Virus record (IMG/VR): IMGVR_UViG_3300013126_000012
Coordinates: 95,587-159,586 of that record
Strand: one strand, 5' to 3'
Origin: a virus
Length of the DNA stretch: 64,000 nucleotides
Shown here: positions 52,395-59,666 of the stretch, piece after piece
How positions within the stretch are numbered: the first letter of the stretch is position 1
Layout: every line of letters begins with the position of its first letter
Made by a program: the position numbers and the translations under genes
The notes under the pieces: model-generated
Databases searched by the model: none
What the model saw: the letters and a program-made list of their open reading frames with translations, nothing else
What the model was told of the DNA's origin: nothing

Positions 52395-52480
52395 ATCTCT
52401 TAATTTTATACTATAAAGATAAGTAAAAATCCAATGCGATCCAACCGTTTCTGCAGAAATGTTTCAAAAAAGTTATTCAC

Positions 52481-52505
52481 AAAAAAAGGGCGACCGAAGC
52501 CGCCC
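52481..52505 (-). terminator. Intrinsic terminator with UUCG tetraloop
   Basis: Stem GGGCGGC/GUCGCCC with a UUCG loop, followed by TTTTTTT (minus strand). It ends the GC-rich transcript unit at 52506-52776. Confidence 0.9.
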
Positions 52506-52692
52506 GTGGTACACGCCTGGGAATAAGAGAGAGAAACCCGTTGGTCGTGTTACCCAATATGCGGCGGGATCGAGGTGTTGGCGCCTAGGCCCACGTGGTA
52601 CCAAGTGTGAAGGTCGATCCAACGAATCGATCCCTTCGTTAACGATCCGCCGGGTGCGTCTGGTAGGAGCACATTGTTCCCGGACCCCGTCG
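52506..52692 (-). ncRNA. Candidate structured noncoding RNA
   Basis: About 190 bp, much more GC-rich than the flanks, between a 27-residue ORF and the UUCG terminator on the minus strand. Several stems can be drawn: CCGGG/CCCGG enclosing GTGC/GCAC, AACGAA/TTCGTT, and a GCCTAGGC palindrome. No ORF with a plausible start covers it. It may be a phage small RNA or a long structured 3' UTR. Not matched to a known family. Confidence 0.4.
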
Positions 52693-52776
52693 TTATTTTC
52701 TTCTACGTTCGCGGATTACGATCGCCGCAATCAATCCTAACAATGCCGCCATCCATACTATAAACAATATCATCAT
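52693..52776 (-). CDS. Tiny membrane protein
   Basis: 27 residues: MMILFIVWMAALLGLIAAI, then basic RERRRK. A typical small single-span protein, with AGAAAG before the ATG. It precedes the GC-rich element on the same strand. Confidence 0.5.
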   Translation of the reverse strand: MMILFIVWMAALLGLIAAIVIRERRRK

Positions 52777-52878
52777 CTTTCTAATTACTCTTATATAATA
52801 TGAAATACGCGCGCAACATCCAACCGAAAAGTAAAAAAAGTTTACGCTGTATAGCTAGCAAACCGAACGAAACCGGGT
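52777..52878. other. Intergenic DNA, nothing further identified
   Basis: Contains AT-rich sequence before the tiny membrane gene (possible promoter) and the start of the repeat field. No ORF is supported. Confidence 0.4.
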
Positions 52879-53412
52879 CTAAAACCTGGTTTTGGTCTAA
52901 AAATAGGACACCACTCGGACTAAAAATCAAACCGCTTTTGCTCTAAAAATGGCCTAAAAATAGGGCATATTGGTCTAAAAATAGCGGGAGGGTGCGGATA
53001 TTGCTCTAAAAATAAAGCATTCAGATCACTAGCTATAACGACACGCTGATATGGACTAAAAATAGACATGGTACGAGATCTCGTATATATAGAGCGCACA
53101 TTGGACTAAAAATAACCTTCACTCGGACTAAAAATAAACCAGGGAGATACGGGGCACGTGATCTAAAAATTGCGCATATCGGTCTAAAAATAGGTGATCC
53201 ATGATCGCGGCTCATACAGTTCGTTTAAGAACATTGTAGCCCTTTTGGAGTCTAGATACCAGGTAAACCACAATAAAGACGCTATGCCCCGCCAAAACAA
53301 GTAGGACCGGCAGGGAGATATCTAATCTACCTTGCTGGATGCTACTACACACTAAAACTACAATTCATTCTGGATATGCGTCTATGAATATTACGTGTAC
53401 CATTCTAAAAAT
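52879..53412. repeat. Array of CTAAAAAT elements (iteron-like)
   Basis: Thirteen copies of CTAAAAAT or close variants, all in the same orientation, start at 52879 (imperfect), 52897, 52920, 52943, 52954, 52975, 53006, 53056, 53106, 53128, 53163, 53184 and 53405. Most are preceded by GG and one base (GGNCTAAAAATA). Many steps are 11, 21-23, 31 or 50 bp, close to whole helical turns. The region has no gene. A 14-bp perfect palindrome TACGAGATCTCGTA lies at 53072-53085. It could be an origin, a transcription-regulator field or a packaging site. Confidence 0.75.
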
Positions 53413-53646
53413 AACAAGGGGGCGGGAGCCATACTAGACTCTGTAACCAATTTGCATGAACTAGTAACGTATGTGGGAAACCCTGGGTACGAGGGGACTT
53501 ATGTACTTGTATGCATATATACATGTATCTCTTATTGCATACTCGTCTTTTATACTTGTATATGCTTTCTTCGTATATTAATTATTCTTCTTCAGTATCC
53601 GTAAACATTGCATTCCTACAGATACTAATTAGTCCAGACGCCCAGT
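53413..53646. other. Intergenic DNA, nothing identified
   Basis: Mixed composition with pyrimidine-rich plus strand and ATAC/TATG-rich stretches (53500-53580). No ORF with supporting features on either strand. Confidence 0.4.
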
Positions 53647-53674
53647 AAAAAAGTGCCTACCGTAGCAGACACTT
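53647..53674 (-). terminator. Intrinsic terminator (shared type)
   Basis: AGTGTCTGC/GTAGGCACT stem with loop TACG, then TTTTTTACTG, 19 bp past the stop of the HExxH gene. Confidence 0.8.
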
Positions 53675-53692
53675 TGAATTCAATTGATAACA

Positions 53693-54943
53693 TTATGCTA
53701 AATTAGATTTGCCTTTGTTGTTTGTAGTATTCGTATCGTTTTTTGCTAACATGTTGATTCGATTAAGCATTGTATTAAGGTCTGGGAAATTATTGAGTGC
53801 CCAACAAGCTAATATCCAATATATATCAGTATGAATTTTTTTTTCTTCTATATAGGGTTTCAACATTGCAACTGTAATATTCTGGCCGGGTTTTAATTTA
53901 AAATGATTACGTACTGCCATTATATTAGACATTTTTTCAGTTGCTCTACATGTATATCCAGGATCTCCTTTGCGACCTGTTAAAGCCCGCTCGCGCCATG
54001 AAATTAACTGATCAGGTGTCGTATCTAATCTTAATGAAGTTATAACAGATTTTGCTTTCAATATATTGGCATTTAACTTTTTATTAGCTGACGAAACTAT
54101 AGTAGCTTTTATGTTATCTGATGTGTCTCGTTTTGTATTTTTTCTAACAAATGCATTTGTTATTTTCTTTTCTGGATTAAGTGGTTTGATAGCATATATG
54201 ATATGTTGTATTTCATGAACTAATGTATCATATTTTGCTGGATCATCAAGTTCTAAATTAACATTTATTACAGTAGATATTCCAACGATTGGGTTGTCTA
54301 CGTATGCATATGCAGTATCCAATCCCGATATAGTGGCAGTAGAATCATAAAATTTAATATACAACTTATCTAACGTATCAAAATATTTTGGCCACACCGT
54401 TTGTATCGATTGAAACTTGCTAGGTAAATACCACGTGTCCCAATTTTGTTGAACTCGTTGTTTTGTTATTGGATCTGACAGCCATGATTTCCAAAAAGCA
54501 ACTGCTTTAGGTAATTCAGTTAACCATTGTTTTTTACGAATATAACGTTCTTTTTTTATTGTTACCGGTTCCATCAAATTCAGTTTAAACTCTTTAAATT
54601 CGGTACCGATAATCTTTTTACTAGTGATATTTTGTGATGCAATACCTATATTGCGTAATGATGCTACTATTTTTTGTACATCAGCAAGATTAAATCGATC
54701 ATATTCTGCATTGATCATCGATGTGAATGTAGTATATCCAGTTTTATTATCTTTAAATTTCAATATGTATTCCAGAAACTCATCTCTGTTACGTAGCAGT
54801 TTGATTGCAGCCAGTACTGCATCCACGTCGGTACCTAATCCTTTAACTGCAGTAACAGTTTGATTATATGCACGTTGTACGCGTTTTTTATCTGTTTGCT
54901 CTTGTAGTGATTGAGCTAACAAAAATTTAAGTTTTATACCCAC
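53693..54943 (-). CDS. HExxH metalloprotease-like protein with capsid-targeting-like leader
   Basis: 416 residues from GTG at 54943. The leader MGIKLKFLLAQSLQEQTDKK has LQE at 13-15. VKGLGTDVDAVLAAI at 33-47 resembles an annexin-type repeat start (KGxGTDExxI). DTLVHEIQHIIYA at 239-251 holds HEIQH (243-247), the zinc-protease motif, preceded by an edge strand typical of that fold. A third zinc ligand is not certain. The late box ends 4 bp before the start, leaving no ribosome site. A packaged protease is the inferred role. Confidence 0.7.
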   Translation of the reverse strand: MGIKLKFLLAQSLQEQTDKKRVQRAYNQTVTAVKGLGTDVDAVLAAIKLLRNRDEFLEYILKFKDNKTGYTTFTSMINAEYDRFNLADVQKIVASLRNIGIASQNITSKKIIGTEFKEFKLNLMEPVTIKKERYIRKKQWLTELPKAVAFWKSWLSDPITKQRVQQNWDTWYLPSKFQSIQTVWPKYFDTLDKLYIKFYDSTATISGLDTAYAYVDNPIVGISTVINVNLELDDPAKYDTLVHEIQHIIYAIKPLNPEKKITNAFVRKNTKRDTSDNIKATIVSSANKKLNANILKAKSVITSLRLDTTPDQLISWRERALTGRKGDPGYTCRATEKMSNIMAVRNHFKLKPGQNITVAMLKPYIEEKKIHTDIYWILACWALNNFPDLNTMLNRINMLAKNDTNTTNNKGKSNLA

Positions 54944-54947
54944 AATA

Positions 54948-54955
54948 ATAAATAT
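54948..54955 (-). promoter_or_regulatory. Late-type promoter box abutting a GTG start
   Basis: Coding-strand ATATTTAT then TATT, then the GTG at 54943. Confidence 0.5.
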
Positions 54956-54964
54956 TCATACAGT

Positions 54965-54994
54965 AAAAAAGTGCCAACGTGATGCTGACACTTT
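54965..54994 (-). terminator. Intrinsic terminator (shared type)
   Basis: AAAGTGTCAGC and GGCACTTT (with G-U pairs) and a TTTTTTACTG run, just after the 128-residue gene. Confidence 0.75.
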
Positions 54995-55003
54995 AATTTG
55001 ATT

Positions 55004-55390
55004 TTATCCTTTAATTTTTTGTACTATCTGCATAAGATAATTGTAACGGAACTTTGAATCATCATATGGTCCAACCAATCCTTTAAATTTGCGAATATTT
55101 GCTTCAAGTTTAGATACTTTATCAATTACTGTATCCGTTGTTGCGGGCACTCGTTGAATGCGATTAATAGCTTGGCTAATCGATTTGTCCCATTCTTTCG
55201 CTTGCATCTTAGGTGTGATGCGTTCGAAGTCTTTATATTCATTATCAAGACTAAAGTTAAATCCACCTATTTCGCGCGCGGAGCTACTCGCAGTTCCACC
55301 AAACACTGGATCTTTCATTACCTGATACGTATCTGGACCCAAGTCTTTGAAGTTTCCTTGTTCTAATAAAATCTTGTGTAAACGTATCAT
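55004..55390 (-). CDS. Packaged-type protein with capsid-targeting-like leader
   Basis: 128 residues. The leader MIRLHKILLEQGNF has LLE at 8-10 and matches MIRLRNLLVE and MIRLKQLLTE elsewhere. The body is helical at the C-terminus (VIDKVSKLEANIRKFKGLV), with a Gly/Ser-rich segment near 30-45. Not recognised. It has its own late box and terminator, so it is a single-gene unit. Confidence 0.65.
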   Translation of the reverse strand: MIRLHKILLEQGNFKDLGPDTYQVMKDPVFGGTASSSAREIGGFNFSLDNEYKDFERITPKMQAKEWDKSISQAINRIQRVPATTDTVIDKVSKLEANIRKFKGLVGPYDDSKFRYNYLMQIVQKIKG

Positions 55391-55416
55391 AATTTATATT
55401 CCTTATCTATATGATA

Positions 55417-55424
55417 ATAAATAT
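55417..55424 (-). promoter_or_regulatory. Late-type promoter box
   Basis: Coding-strand ATATTTAT, 27 bp before the ATG at 55390, with AAGGAA between. Confidence 0.6.
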
Positions 55425-55437
55425 GGTGCTACGTAGA

Positions 55438-55848
55438 TTACCGCGTTACAATTTCATAACCCGATTCGTCTTGCAATGGAATAAACTTTGTAACCATTTT
55501 GCCTTTGAAGCTTTCATGAAACCATCCCATGTCCTGGCCTGCTGCAATGTAAGGTCCTCCTGATGGATCTACCATATCAATGGATTCGGTATCACTGTAT
55601 ACTAAATGCATATACTTTTTTGCAAACTCTGTCCATGTGCTTGCTTCCGTGTCCCATTCGTGTACACGCGTCTTGAATACTAATTCACTATCCGTACCAC
55701 CATCGGCTACATACTTAGCGTATGCATCTTTGTATACATTGGGCCAACCACAGCGATGCCATTCAAAGTTTCCGGTCCATTTAATGTTACCATTTGGTTG
55801 CAATTCAAAATGGTAATCTTCTCCGTATCTGTTTGTGTAGTTTATCAT
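55438..55848 (-). CDS. Hypothetical protein
   Basis: 136 residues, aromatic-rich (GEDYHFELQPNGNIKWTGNF, FEWHRCGWPNVYKDAY). Mixed alpha/beta. It follows the SWIM-finger gene by 7 bp and may act with it. Not recognised. Confidence 0.6.
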   Translation of the reverse strand: MINYTNRYGEDYHFELQPNGNIKWTGNFEWHRCGWPNVYKDAYAKYVADGGTDSELVFKTRVHEWDTEASTWTEFAKKYMHLVYSDTESIDMVDPSGGPYIAAGQDMGWFHESFKGKMVTKFIPLQDESGYEIVTR

Positions 55849-55855
55849 ATTATTC

Positions 55856-56206
55856 TCAATTTAATTGTTTTGCTTGATCAACATGTTTGCAACGCTTCCT
55901 AAACCCAAAGCCGGAGCATGTACATGACCATTGCTTAAAGCGAACGGTAACGGTGTATGCAGTACCCGTTGAGCCTTTAATTGTGAATTGTTTACGATCC
56001 GTTGGAATGTCACGTTGCTTTGCTTGATAGCGAACCCATATATGAGATGCATCTTCGTAAGTAACATTTTCAGCAATGCGTATGCTACCGCCTTCGGCAT
56101 CGTGAAACAACATGGTGCGACCTGATAACAAATTTGCAATTACTGGCGCATACAAGGAAGGTCCTCTACGCATTGCTCTAACTTCTTGCTTGGTGTATAC
56201 TTTCAT
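55856..56206 (-). CDS. SWIM zinc-finger protein
   Basis: 116 residues with a SWIM motif: WSCTCSGFGFRKRCKHVDQA gives Cys95, Cys97, Cys106 and His108 (CxC...CxH). SWIM fingers bind DNA or proteins. The N-terminal 90 residues are strand-rich. A frame-shifted ORF over the same bases is a shadow. It may be a small host-binding factor. Confidence 0.75.
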   Translation of the reverse strand: MKVYTKQEVRAMRRGPSLYAPVIANLLSGRTMLFHDAEGGSIRIAENVTYEDASHIWVRYQAKQRDIPTDRKQFTIKGSTGTAYTVTVRFKQWSCTCSGFGFRKRCKHVDQAKQLN

Positions 56207-56252
56207 TCTGCTTATCTTATAACATTAATATAAGAAAACAATTTCAAAAATC

Positions 56253-56735
56253 CTAATTGTTACGATACTTTTTTCTCAAAATGATATCATAGTAATCGGT
56301 TCGAGTCTCCATTACTCCATCTTTGCTTTTGATCCATACGCATGGAAACTCTTCGCGACATTGTGCTATGCGTTCTGTTTTCGATTTGGTTTTATCAGTA
56401 AATAATTCATAATACAACCAACATTCCCAATAATGATCTTGTTCTGGAGCTTTCCATATTACGGCTATTTGATATCCAAAGAATACAAATGACCAAATAG
56501 GAGCCCATTCAAAACGTATATCTTTTGATGTCCATTTCGATTTCCATCCCAATCCAACAAAATCAAATCCAATTCGTTTAGGAACAAATTTCATCTGACC
56601 CGGTTTATCGGGATCGTTAACGACTTTACGTGGATAAAAGTACGGTGTTCCTATAGCAGTTTTTCCAATGTAAACGTTAGGTCGTATAGGACGAAATGGT
56701 GACCATATGGTCTTAAGGTAACTAAATGTTTTCAT
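56253..56735 (-). CDS. Hypothetical protein, aromatic-rich
   Basis: 160 residues from the ATG at 56735, which follows a coupled stop. Many W/Y/F residues (IRFEWAPIWSFVFFGYQIAVI, here shortened) make it look like a membrane or beta-sandwich protein. It overlaps the upstream 119-residue gene by 14 nt. Not recognised. Confidence 0.6.
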   Translation of the reverse strand: MKTFSYLKTIWSPFRPIRPNVYIGKTAIGTPYFYPRKVVNDPDKPGQMKFVPKRIGFDFVGLGWKSKWTSKDIRFEWAPIWSFVFFGYQIAVIWKAPEQDHYWECWLYYELFTDKTKSKTERIAQCREEFPCVWIKSKDGVMETRTDYYDIILRKKYRNN

Positions 56736-57081
56736 TGATTCTAAATAATTCGTAAACGCTATTGGTTGTTTTAAATTTAACGTAATCATCCCGTTGTTCC
56801 ATGATCTCGGTAACAACTGTAGTTTGCCATGTAAAGAAATCATTAAATGGGGACATGATAAGTGAGCGACCAATATCTGGACTTGTATGCTTTGCTTTAA
56901 GCCGACCTTCAAAATTCCATTCAAGCCACATCACTTCTTTAGATTGATTAGTTAATCCATCTCGTTCTCTAACAAGTTTCCAATTGAATTCGTTTTCAAT
57001 AACTCCTTGTTCGAGTGCAATCTTCAATACATTATCTTCCGTTAATGTCATTGGTATTTTGTCTTGTTTAATTTTGCTCAT
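56722..57081 (-). CDS. Hypothetical protein
   Basis: 119 residues (MSKIKQDKIPMTLTED start) with mixed helix and strands (SPFNDFFTWQTTVVTEI). It overlaps both neighbours, so it is operon-bound. Not recognised. Confidence 0.6.
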   Translation of the reverse strand: MSKIKQDKIPMTLTEDNVLKIALEQGVIENEFNWKLVRERDGLTNQSKEVMWLEWNFEGRLKAKHTSPDIGRSLIMSPFNDFFTWQTTVVTEIMEQRDDYVKFKTTNSVYELFRINENI

Positions 57082-57379
57082 CTTTAATCTTGTTACGTAA
57101 AGAATCGCTAAACTTCAAACCCCACATCAAACTTATCATGGCCATTTCGCGTTCTGCCCAGCGAGCTGGCAATCTAAGATTCTTTTGTAAATACTTCTTG
57201 CCCCATGCTTGCCAGCAATCATTTTGTTCTACTGTCATCGTCCATTCTTGGAACCAGTTATCCTTTCGATCCTTTATGTCATCATAGGTTACTTCATGCC
57301 CAGCAATGCGGAACATTTCGTTAATCATATCGACAAGCATCTTTTCTTGTTTTTCTCGTCTTGTTAATCTCTTTGCCAT
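57068..57379 (-). CDS. Hypothetical basic protein
   Basis: 103 residues. The start is strongly basic (MAKRLTRREKQEKML). A Trp-rich middle (DNWFQEWTMTVEQNDCWQAW) and a long helix follow. It overlaps both neighbours by 14-16 nt. Not recognised. Confidence 0.6.
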   Translation of the reverse strand: MAKRLTRREKQEKMLVDMINEMFRIAGHEVTYDDIKDRKDNWFQEWTMTVEQNDCWQAWGKKYLQKNLRLPARWAEREMAMISLMWGLKFSDSLRNKIKDEQN

Positions 57380-57555
57380 TTTTCTTGTTTTAATAATGCA
57401 TTTTCAGCTATCTTGATATGTCGTTCTAACATTTCAATATGTTTATCTCGTTTTTCAATGTCCGATTTAAATCCTTCGATTACCTGTTGCAATTCAACAA
57501 TCATTGCTCTTAAATCATCTAAATACGTTGTAATTTGTTGCATCGGATCTTTCAT
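57364..57555 (-). CDS. Coiled-coil small protein
   Basis: 63 residues, one long coiled coil (DLRAMIVELQQVIEGFKSD onwards, heptads through residue 55). Overlaps the 103-residue gene. Confidence 0.6.
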   Translation of the reverse strand: MKDPMQQITTYLDDLRAMIVELQQVIEGFKSDIEKRDKHIEMLERHIKIAENALLKQEKWQRD

Positions 57556-57589
57556 AACTTATAATATAAAATTTATAATACATTTCCAA

Positions 57590-58105
57590 TCAATCCCACC
57601 ATGTTTTTATTCCGCTACCATCAAACCAAGTCTCATATTCATCATGATAATTTTTTAACGTTAACTTTTCATGCATCATTTGAAATTCTACATAACGTTG
57701 ACCTTGCAGTGTTCGCCATAACTCCGTCCAATCTGCTTCTGCCATTTTTTCTGCCAAATCTATGATTTTACGTAGTTTGTCTACATGATATTCTATTGCA
57801 AGGTCAAATTCTACCGTCTCGCCTAATTCGGCTTCGGCTAATGCAAAGTAATCATCTGCATGTATACGATCTATCAAATCAATGCAACGTTGAATCTTAG
57901 CAACCTTTTTGAGACGAGTTACTTCAACTTCACTGCCCGTTTGAATTGCATCGCGTAATGGTATGAGTGATGCTCTCCAAAGCTGTAACTGATACGCATA
58001 ATCATATGGTTTGAATCTCCATATGACACGCCAAAACGTTTTGATGTTTTTGCATCCTTGTTTGAAATCAAACCACCACCACCTTAAACTTCTTACAGAC
58101 CACAT
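57590..58105 (-). CDS. Hypothetical protein
   Basis: 171 residues. A Trp/Arg-rich N-terminus (VRSLRWWWFDFKQGC) is followed by helices (VTRLKKVAKIQRCIDLIDRI). It overlaps the following small membrane gene by 13 nt. Not recognised. Confidence 0.6.
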   Translation of the reverse strand: MWSVRSLRWWWFDFKQGCKNIKTFWRVIWRFKPYDYAYQLQLWRASLIPLRDAIQTGSEVEVTRLKKVAKIQRCIDLIDRIHADDYFALAEAELGETVEFDLAIEYHVDKLRKIIDLAEKMAEADWTELWRTLQGQRYVEFQMMHEKLTLKNYHDEYETWFDGSGIKTWWD

Positions 58106-58308
58106 CCTTCTATCTCAATTGGTTGTTGTGTTGTATCAGGACGATATGGATCTTGTTGTTCAAACAACATGTCTCGAAGCATTCTGTTTTCATTTTCCAA
58201 ATGCTTACAAGTTTCAAATCGTTTCATCAAATTCATAGCTACTACGTATCCCATTATGCATCCAATACACGTACCTACTATTGCTGCATATAATTTACTC
58301 CGCTCCAT
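58093..58308 (-). CDS. Small membrane protein with coiled-coil tail
   Basis: 71 residues: one transmembrane helix (YAAIVGTCIGCIMGYVVAM), then a short coiled coil (HLENENRMLRDMLFEQQ) and a Pro-rich end. It fits an inner-membrane protein with a soluble tail. Overlaps both neighbours. Confidence 0.6.
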   Translation of the reverse strand: MERSKLYAAIVGTCIGCIMGYVVAMNLMKRFETCKHLENENRMLRDMLFEQQDPYRPDTTQQPIEIEGCGL

Positions 58309-58558
58309 TTTCTACATCTTTTTGTTTTGATAATTCATATTCATATCGTTCTGCAATCAACTTGCGTTGCGTACTGCTACGTTCCGATGTTTTGTCTTGA
58401 ACCATATCATATTCTTGTTTCAAAGTATCCATATCCATTCTGGCTATTTCGCGTACTGACGGAGGAAGATAATCAGTTGGGTCAATACTTTTCATAAATT
58501 GTTGCAAGAACTGATTGTATTGTTCTTGTTCTTCGGGCGTTAAATTTTCTAAATTCAT
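58295..58558 (-). CDS. Hypothetical charged protein
   Basis: 87 residues, helical and charged (MNLENLTPEEQEQYNQFLQQ, then MDTLKQEYDMVQDKTSE). Overlaps the small membrane gene by 14 nt. Not recognised. Confidence 0.6.
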   Translation of the reverse strand: MNLENLTPEEQEQYNQFLQQFMKSIDPTDYLPPSVREIARMDMDTLKQEYDMVQDKTSERSSTQRKLIAERYEYELSKQKDVENGAE

Positions 58559-58559
58559 A

Positions 58560-58724
58560 TTATGATACTATATTAATTAATAACCAAATTGCACATGACC
58601 ATCCTGCCGTTCCTACGAACAACATGGATTCTGTAAACAAATCTGGTTGTGGTTCCTCTAATCCTTTTATCAATCTAATCACACAGGCTAACGCCAATGG
58701 AATTCCAAAAAATGCTAATGTCAT
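58560..58724 (-). CDS. Small membrane protein, two-span
   Basis: 54 residues with two hydrophobic segments (LAFFGIPLALACVIRLI and FVGTAGWSCAIWLLINI). A holin-like layout, but small. Preceded by AAGAGATATG-type start. Function unknown. Confidence 0.5.
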   Translation of the reverse strand: MTLAFFGIPLALACVIRLIKGLEEPQPDLFTESMLFVGTAGWSCAIWLLINIVS

Positions 58725-58729
58725 ATCTC

Positions 58730-58831
58730 TTATTTTTTAATGTTACCAAAGCAATCCAAACCGGCTTTCCAATTTATAATCCAGTTAATACAGCCTCTGT
58801 TTAACCAATACTTTTTTTGTTCTTTTGTCAT
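58730..58831 (-). CDS. Tiny protein
   Basis: 33 residues: MTKEQKKYWLNRGCINWII, then helical with Cys and Lys. Its ATG overlaps the stop of the 117-residue gene (ATGA), which supports real translation. Confidence 0.45.
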   Translation of the reverse strand: MTKEQKKYWLNRGCINWIINWKAGLDCFGNIKK

Positions 58832-59181
58832 ATTCTCTTATTTTTATTGTTACACGTTTTACTCAAAAAATCGTTAAGTGAATGTCCGCATACACATGAT
58901 TGCGAAGACACATCAAACTTACAACCTGGCTTTGATATTTTTTTATCTGATAAGAATGCACCAACTTCCGATTGCAATGAATGCGTATTAACGGGAACTG
59001 CATCTATAGGCCCATCATACTTAGTTACGCTACCATCGGCATGAATTGTCATTGAAATATTTAATTTTCTTGGTTCTGGTTTAGACCGATTAAATACTAG
59101 ATCAAACTCGCCATTATTAGTTTCAAATAAAAATTTTCGTACTTTGTTTGTCGCCGTAACAATAAATTGTAATCGTTTCAT
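58828..59181 (-). CDS. Hypothetical protein with Cys-rich tail
   Basis: 117 residues. The N-terminal 60 residues are strand-rich. The tail has several Cys/His (GCKFDVSSQSCVCGHSL, TCNNKNK) that may bind a metal. Not recognised. Confidence 0.55.
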   Translation of the reverse strand: MKRLQFIVTATNKVRKFLFETNNGEFDLVFNRSKPEPRKLNISMTIHADGSVTKYDGPIDAVPVNTHSLQSEVGAFLSDKKISKPGCKFDVSSQSCVCGHSLNDFLSKTCNNKNKRI

Positions 59182-59244
59182 AACTCTTTTTCTATAATAT
59201 AGAAAAGAATCAACGATAATCCAACCGATACGGAAGAAACTTTG

Positions 59245-59625
59245 TTATCCTTTAATTAATTTTTTATCTTCTTTGTTTAAACAAAATTTTGGATCTGACA
59301 ACAATTTATCAAATCGACGATCAACGTATGAATTTAATTCATCAATTCGTCGATGCATCGACTCTTCGCGATGACTAATCTCGTAACGAGTTTGATTGAA
59401 TTGTTCTTGTGTATTGCGCGTTCTTTCATCAATCGTTTTATGTAAGTTTTCATCGATATGCCCATTGCTTCGATATAAATTACTAATCGACTCGTTCATA
59501 TAACGATCTAACATTTCTAAGCTTTTTTTTAATTTCAGTACCTTCACAGTACTATATACAGCAATAGCAGCAAGTGCCACCAATACCATTGTTAGTACTC
59601 CAAAAGCAAACATTAATGTTTCCAT
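59245..59625 (-). CDS. Membrane protein with coiled coil; possible inner-membrane spanin
   Basis: 126 residues from the ATG at 59625, which has a GGAGGA site. An N-terminal transmembrane helix (FGVLTMVLVALAAIAVYSTV) is followed by a long charged coiled coil (DENLHKTIDERTRNTQEQF). This topology and length resemble Rz-type i-spanins. A tiny lipoprotein gene lies immediately upstream. The assignment is by layout only. Confidence 0.5.
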   Translation of the reverse strand: METLMFAFGVLTMVLVALAAIAVYSTVKVLKLKKSLEMLDRYMNESISNLYRSNGHIDENLHKTIDERTRNTQEQFNQTRYEISHREESMHRRIDELNSYVDRRFDKLLSDPKFCLNKEDKKLIKG

Positions 59626-59666
59626 AATTTTCCTCCGTATGTCAAAGAACTCCCGTATCGGGTTGG

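Noticed and set aside
52459-52740. Plus-strand ORF of 93 codons over the GC-rich element
   Set aside because: It opens because the segment is GC-rich, crosses the UUCG terminator, has no ribosome site and encodes an Arg/Ser-rich string without structure.
52879-53412. CRISPR array
   Set aside because: The repeats are only 8-12 bp, unevenly spaced and not separated by spacers of constant length, and no cas gene is near.
53395-53604. Plus-strand ORF of 69 codons next to the repeat field
   Set aside because: Composition is Cys/Tyr/Ile-rich as expected from TATA/TGTA repeats; no supporting start signals.
55861-56139. Second minus-strand frame under the SWIM protein
   Set aside because: The SWIM frame has the conserved Cys/His pattern and a good start; the other frame has neither.
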